Of a stretch of 64,000 bases of DNA, positions 62,285-64,000 are shown in pieces (the stretch's first letter is position 1; each line of letters begins with the position of its first letter). Made by a program: the position numbers and the translations under genes. Source of the DNA: Pseudoips prasinana (taxonomy: Eukaryota > Arthropoda > Insecta > Lepidoptera > Nolidae). Under the pieces are notes generated by a model. The model was not told the origin of the DNA. It saw only the letters and a program-made list of their open reading frames with translations, and made no database searches. The DNA lies in the NCBI GenBank assembly GCA_951640165.1, contig OX621265.1:13777001-13841000 (forward strand), written 5' to 3'.

Positions 62285-64000
62285 GAAAATAGCATTTAAG
62301 TCACAATCTGCGGGTAGTATGCCCAAGAAGCTGGCAACGTTGTTTCGTTGTATAGCCAAGCTGATACGCTGGCCGAGGTACACTCCCGCCCTTGGGTCAC
62401 CGGAGGTTTCGACAAGGCGTCTGGACAAGCTTTTCACATGAAATTTCTGCGTGAAATTTGTGAAAAAATTTTCTTCCGTTTGGTTTCATACCCAAACGGA
62501 AGAAAAATATACCCCTCACCGATGGAAGCGTACTTTCTCCGCTTGAGGCCCTCTGCTAGATCGGCGGCAGCATCCGCTATCCTAGAAGTAGTTTGGACGT
62601 GCGAAGGGGCTAGTGTATCTACGCAAGTAGCATCCCAAACCAACGGCCGTCCACGACTCCAAGGCACCAATGTCAAGCCGTCGGGTCTCTTACCATCGCT
62701 ACGTGAAATACCGTTCGGCTCCAAAGTAACCGGCACGTTAACAGTGGCAAGGGCCCGACGGATGATATCATTTAGGGCAGCGTGACGAGAAAACCCTGCA
62801 CTGCGGCGGCAAGAGAGGCCATGGTGACCTAAACGGTCTACCTCCATTCCGCAATGGCAGGTGTGTGGTTCAGTTCTGCAGATGCCGAGACGCAAACCGA
62901 TGGCGATAGAGAAGCTGTTTTCCATTAATGTTCCCAAGTTGGCTGATGGTATTGCCTGAAGCCAGGAGCCCACCTCACGTTCACTAGTGGCAAGGAGACG
63001 AGCCCGAGATATTATTGAGAAGCTTGCTCTTAATGACTTCACAAAGCGGCTCATCCCATTGCCTCTGCGAACTGAGTAATTTAGGAAGAATGCCGTTCGG
63101 GCAGGCCACAGACCAAGCATTCCTAGCATCCTCCATACCTATCAAAGGTATATCACCGAGTGATGGGCCGATCATTTTGGCGTATAGCTTGGCGCTAGCG
63201 TGGATAGATGATAGAAAAGCTGGTAAGGAAACACCTGTAATTTTGCGGATGCCTATGCCTCCGAATCGAATCGGGAGAGAGGCTTGGCACCAAAAACTAT
63301 CCGGTAGAGAACAATTTAAAATTTTAATAAAAATATTTTAAATAGTACTATCCAAACTTGTCAAAAGCGAGTTTTTGTTCCAAAAAGGACAGCAAAGAAC
63401 ATATGTAAATTTGGGTACAAATAAACAAAATCGAATGATATGAAAGGCTACATGCGAGTGAATTTTGGTTAAACGATCGGAAGTCGCCTCAAATTTTGTG
63501 CGTTGATCATCAATAAAGGCTGGAAAAGAATCCTCTAAAATAGGAGCACCTAGAAGCCGGAGTGACTCTTTACTAAGAATTTTTAAATTTGGAGCCAGCC
63601 TATTAAAGTTGTCGATAATCTCAACTCTTTTTGTCATAGGGACTGTGTCTGTGATAAAGAGTTCGCATTTCTCAAAATTTTGACATAAACCTATTGAACA
63701 AAATTTTTCCTGTAAAATTTGAAGATCTTGGAGTACCTACTATAGCCGCATCTCCACCTAGAGTACCGTCATCGAGGTACCACATATTTAATTTTGAATT
63801 GAGTATCAAGATTATAGGATGGATCGCGAGACTACAAATGGCCGGACCTAGCGGGTCACCCTGTTGACACCCTGTGCCTGTATTTAACAAGTGATTTTTA
63901 TACAGTAATTTTGAGTCAAAACCGTAACACTGCCAGCGATAGTCATAAGTTTCTGGAATGTGATTTAAAATTTCTGTTAAAAGTGTAGTTCTGTCAACTG
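62285..64000 (-). pseudogene. RT element with Cys/His cluster and PD...D C-terminus, frameshifted
   Basis: Minus-strand reading in pieces. 63890-63745: GCQQGDPLGPAICSLAIHPI, then the catalytic MWYLDDGTLGG. 63637-63400: SLRLLGAPILEDSFPAFIDD and FVPKFTYVL. 63300-63000: SLPIRFGGIGIRKI. 63000-62434: ARLLATSEREVGSWLQAIPS, CHCGMEVDRLGHHGLSC (C-x-C-x8-H-x4-C), SDGKRPDGLTLVPWSRGRP, LVWDATCVDTLAPSH. 62420-62290: YLGQRISLAIQRNNVASFLG. At least three frameshifts separate them. The domain order (RT, CCHC, PD-D) recalls non-LTR elements with a restriction-like endonuclease, but family placement is inference. The N-terminal part lies beyond 64000. Confidence 0.82.

Noticed and set aside
1..64000. W-chromosome origin because of the high transposon load
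   Set aside because: A plausible intact host gene with proper splice sites spans 6.9-39.3 kb; transposon density alone does not identify the chromosome.

Overview
This window is eukaryotic nuclear DNA, almost certainly from a moth or butterfly. It is AT-rich and has no operons or bacterial genes. It is packed with repeat types familiar from Lepidoptera: short non-autonomous Helitrons that end in a hairpin plus CTAG, tRNA-headed SINEs, Jockey/CR1/RTE-type LINE ends, and the dispersed element whose edge reads GGCCAAGTGCGAGTC. The species cannot be named from the sequence alone.

The one convincing host gene lies on the minus strand. Exon 1 (39305-39059), exon 2 (11292-11201) and exon 3 (7112-6949) have GT-AG borders and matching phases. 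Together they encode the N-terminus of a CD36 / scavenger-receptor class B protein: an unusually long 82-residue N-terminal tail, one transmembrane segment, and the start of the ectodomain with the FNYTN and EEVGPYVY signatures. The remaining exons were not found and presumably lie beyond base 1. Intron 1 is about 27.8 kb and intron 2 about 4.1 kb; both are filled with nested transposons.

Layout. 1-6.9 kb: downstream intron with Helitrons, small inverted-repeat elements (MITEs) and LINE tails. 6.9-11.3 kb: exons 3 and 2 around a repeat-filled intron. 11.3-39.1 kb: intron 1, holding a 2.6 kb broken LINE (17.7-20.25 kb), two hAT-type elements with perfect 8-bp target duplications, a candidate TRIM, 5S-rRNA-headed SINEs, a candidate solo LTR, and the tail of an unusual RT element. 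39.3-52.4 kb: sequence upstream of the gene, with a large inverted repeat pair, MITE multimers, SINEs, and two weak candidates for short first exons on the plus strand. 52.4-62 kb: a minisatellite province of five arrays built from one 15-bp monomer, mixed with an open LINE reverse transcriptase (53.3-54.85 kb), SINEs and a segmental duplication. 62.3-64 kb: a frameshifted RT element with a C-terminal Cys/His cluster and PD...D motif, running off the window.

The mobile elements are layered (LINE in SINE, Helitron in MITE, hAT in SINE, minisatellite in 5S-SINE), so many junctions show insertion order and target-site duplications directly. All coordinates and homologies come from reading the sequence; no database search was run.
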